Source: Lachnospiraceae bacterium
GTDB lineage: Bacteria; Bacillota; Clostridia; Lachnospirales; Lachnospiraceae
Length of the DNA: 13,833 nt
Assembly (NCBI GenBank): GCA_017475845.1
Contig: JAFVEU010000154.1
Coordinates: forward strand, 1-13,833
Reading direction: 5' to 3'
Below are positions 13,030-13,833 of this stretch, piece after piece (the first letter of the stretch is position 1; every line of letters starts with the position of its first letter). The notes under the pieces were generated by a model. It ran no database searches, was not told the DNA's origin, and saw nothing but the letters and a program-made list of their open reading frames with translations. The position numbers and the translations under genes were made by a program.

Positions 13030-13833
13030 TGGGAGCTATGGGGGACGGCTTAAAGAAATACGGCAGGCGCTATACCCAGCTGATCTCCGCCGTGTTATAT
13101 AATTCCAATCTCAGCGGCTTTTTTTCCGGACGTATCTATCAGGGTAAGCTTAAGGGGGTCTGCGCTCCCGGCTTAAACTGTTATTCCTGCCCCGGTGCAG
13201 TGCTGTCCTGTCCTCTGGGAAGCCTTCAGAATGCCCTTATGCAGTCTAAGTATTCCCTGCCCCTGTATGTTTTGGGAACCCTTATGCTTTTTGGCCTTCT
13301 TTTCGGAAGGTTTATCTGCGGATTTTTATGTCCCTTCGGACTCCTTCAGGAGCTTTTATTCCTGATCCCCTTTAAGAAGGTGGATAAGAGCCGTTTTACC
13401 CGGCTGCTTTCGGGACTTAAATATGTGATACTGGTTCTTTTCGTATTTATACTTCCTGTGGTTTTATATAATCCCTCCTTCTGCGAATTTATCTGTCCTG
13501 CGGGCACGCTGGAAGCCGGGATACCTTTAAGCATAGCGGATAAAGGCATAAGAGAGAGGCTGGGGACCCTTTTCTCATGGAAGCTTTTTGTGCTTGCTCT
13601 CTGCCTTATCCTCTGCCTTATGTTTTACAGGGCTTTTTGCCGCTTTTTCTGTCCCCTGGGGGCTATATATTCGCTTTTTAACTCCCTGTCCTTCTTCGGG
13701 GTTAAGGTGGATAAGGATAAATGCTGTCACTGCGGTTCCTGCGCCGGAGCCTGCAAAATGGACTGCCGGTTAGCGGGGGATAGGGAGTGCATAAGCTGCG
13801 GGGACTGCGTGGAAAAGTGCCCCACAGGAGCAG
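13026..13833 (+). CDS. NapH-like membrane polyferredoxin (3' end outside window)
   Basis: At least 269 residues are visible and the frame stays open at the right edge. The protein has an early cysteine group CAPGLNCYSCPGA (Cys46, 52, 55) plus Cys62, about four hydrophobic segments (~78-96, ~131-148, ~185-200, and a possible one before 115), membrane-proximal CxxxCP motifs typical of NapH/RnfB-like 4Fe-4S membrane proteins (CGFLCP 98-103, CEFICP 153-158, CRFFCP 205-210), and two C-terminal ferredoxin motifs (CCHCGSCAGAC 233-243; CISCGDCVEKCP 255-266). It is expected to move electrons between cytoplasmic donors, the membrane and an external acceptor. The start is ATG at 13026, overlapping the preceding stop; ATG 13029 is immediately adjacent and 13038 has the Shine-Dalgarno too close. 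It is the last visible gene of the protease-thioredoxin-CXXC run. Confidence 0.88.
   Translation, partial: MMGAMGDGLKKYGRRYTQLISAVLYNSNLSGFFSGRIYQGKLKGVCAPGLNCYSCPGAVLSCPLGSLQNALMQSKYSLPLYVLGTLMLFGLLFGRFICGFLCPFGLLQELLFLIPFKKVDKSRFTRLLSGLKYVILVLFVFILPVVLYNPSFCEFICPAGTLEAGIPLSIADKGIRERLGTLFSWKLFVLALCLILCLMFYRAFCRFFCPLGAIYSLFNSLSFFGVKVDKDKCCHCGSCAGACKMDCRLAGDRECISCGDCVEKCPTGA

Overview
The window reads as ordinary chromosome of an anaerobic Clostridia bacterium, most likely Lachnospiraceae. The evidence is the gene families (DUF3048 lipoprotein, EFR1-like ferredoxin, clostripain-family protease, CD1871A-type CXXC mini-protein, eukaryote-like PurB), frequent ATA and AGG codons, and tight same-strand gene packing. 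All 12 supported genes lie on the + strand. No transposase, integrase, CRISPR array, tRNA or rRNA was seen. Species-level placement is not possible from the sequence alone.

Layout. (1) Positions 1-2476: the 3' end of a large gene, probably Hsp70-like/DUF5716, then a TPR protein and a two-TM coiled-coil protein, all tightly coupled. (2) 2477-4854: a short gap with two GC-rich hairpins, then a secreted multidomain surface protein with an Asp-Pro-Ser-Gly linker. (3) 4878-7727: a promoter with a perfect -10 box drives purB and purA, the two enzymes (with GMP-independent IMP as input) that complete AMP synthesis; the PurA is divergent at its IMP-binding loop. (4) 7728-8032: a gene-free gap filled by a 193-nt near-palindrome, followed by a promoter that overlaps a second small inverted repeat. 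(5) 8033-9423: a DUF3048 lipoprotein overlapping a small 2x[4Fe-4S] protein. (6) 9515-13833: a yigZ-type gene, then a run of four membrane or exported proteins with almost no spacing: a membrane-anchored clostripain-family cysteine protease, a membrane-anchored TlpA-like thioredoxin, a tiny one-TM CXXC protein, and a NapH-like polyferredoxin cut by the right edge.

The most interesting proposal concerns the last block. The protease and the thioredoxin share the same N-terminal anchor and acidic-linker design. The protease has five cysteines packed around its predicted nucleophile. Downstream lie parts that could bring electrons across the membrane. I infer an extracytoplasmic thiol-reducing relay (NapH-like -> CXXC mini-protein -> TlpA-like) that could keep the protease active. 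This is inference from gene order and motifs. The second notable item is the 193-nt palindrome, either a mobile palindromic repeat or a structured RNA.
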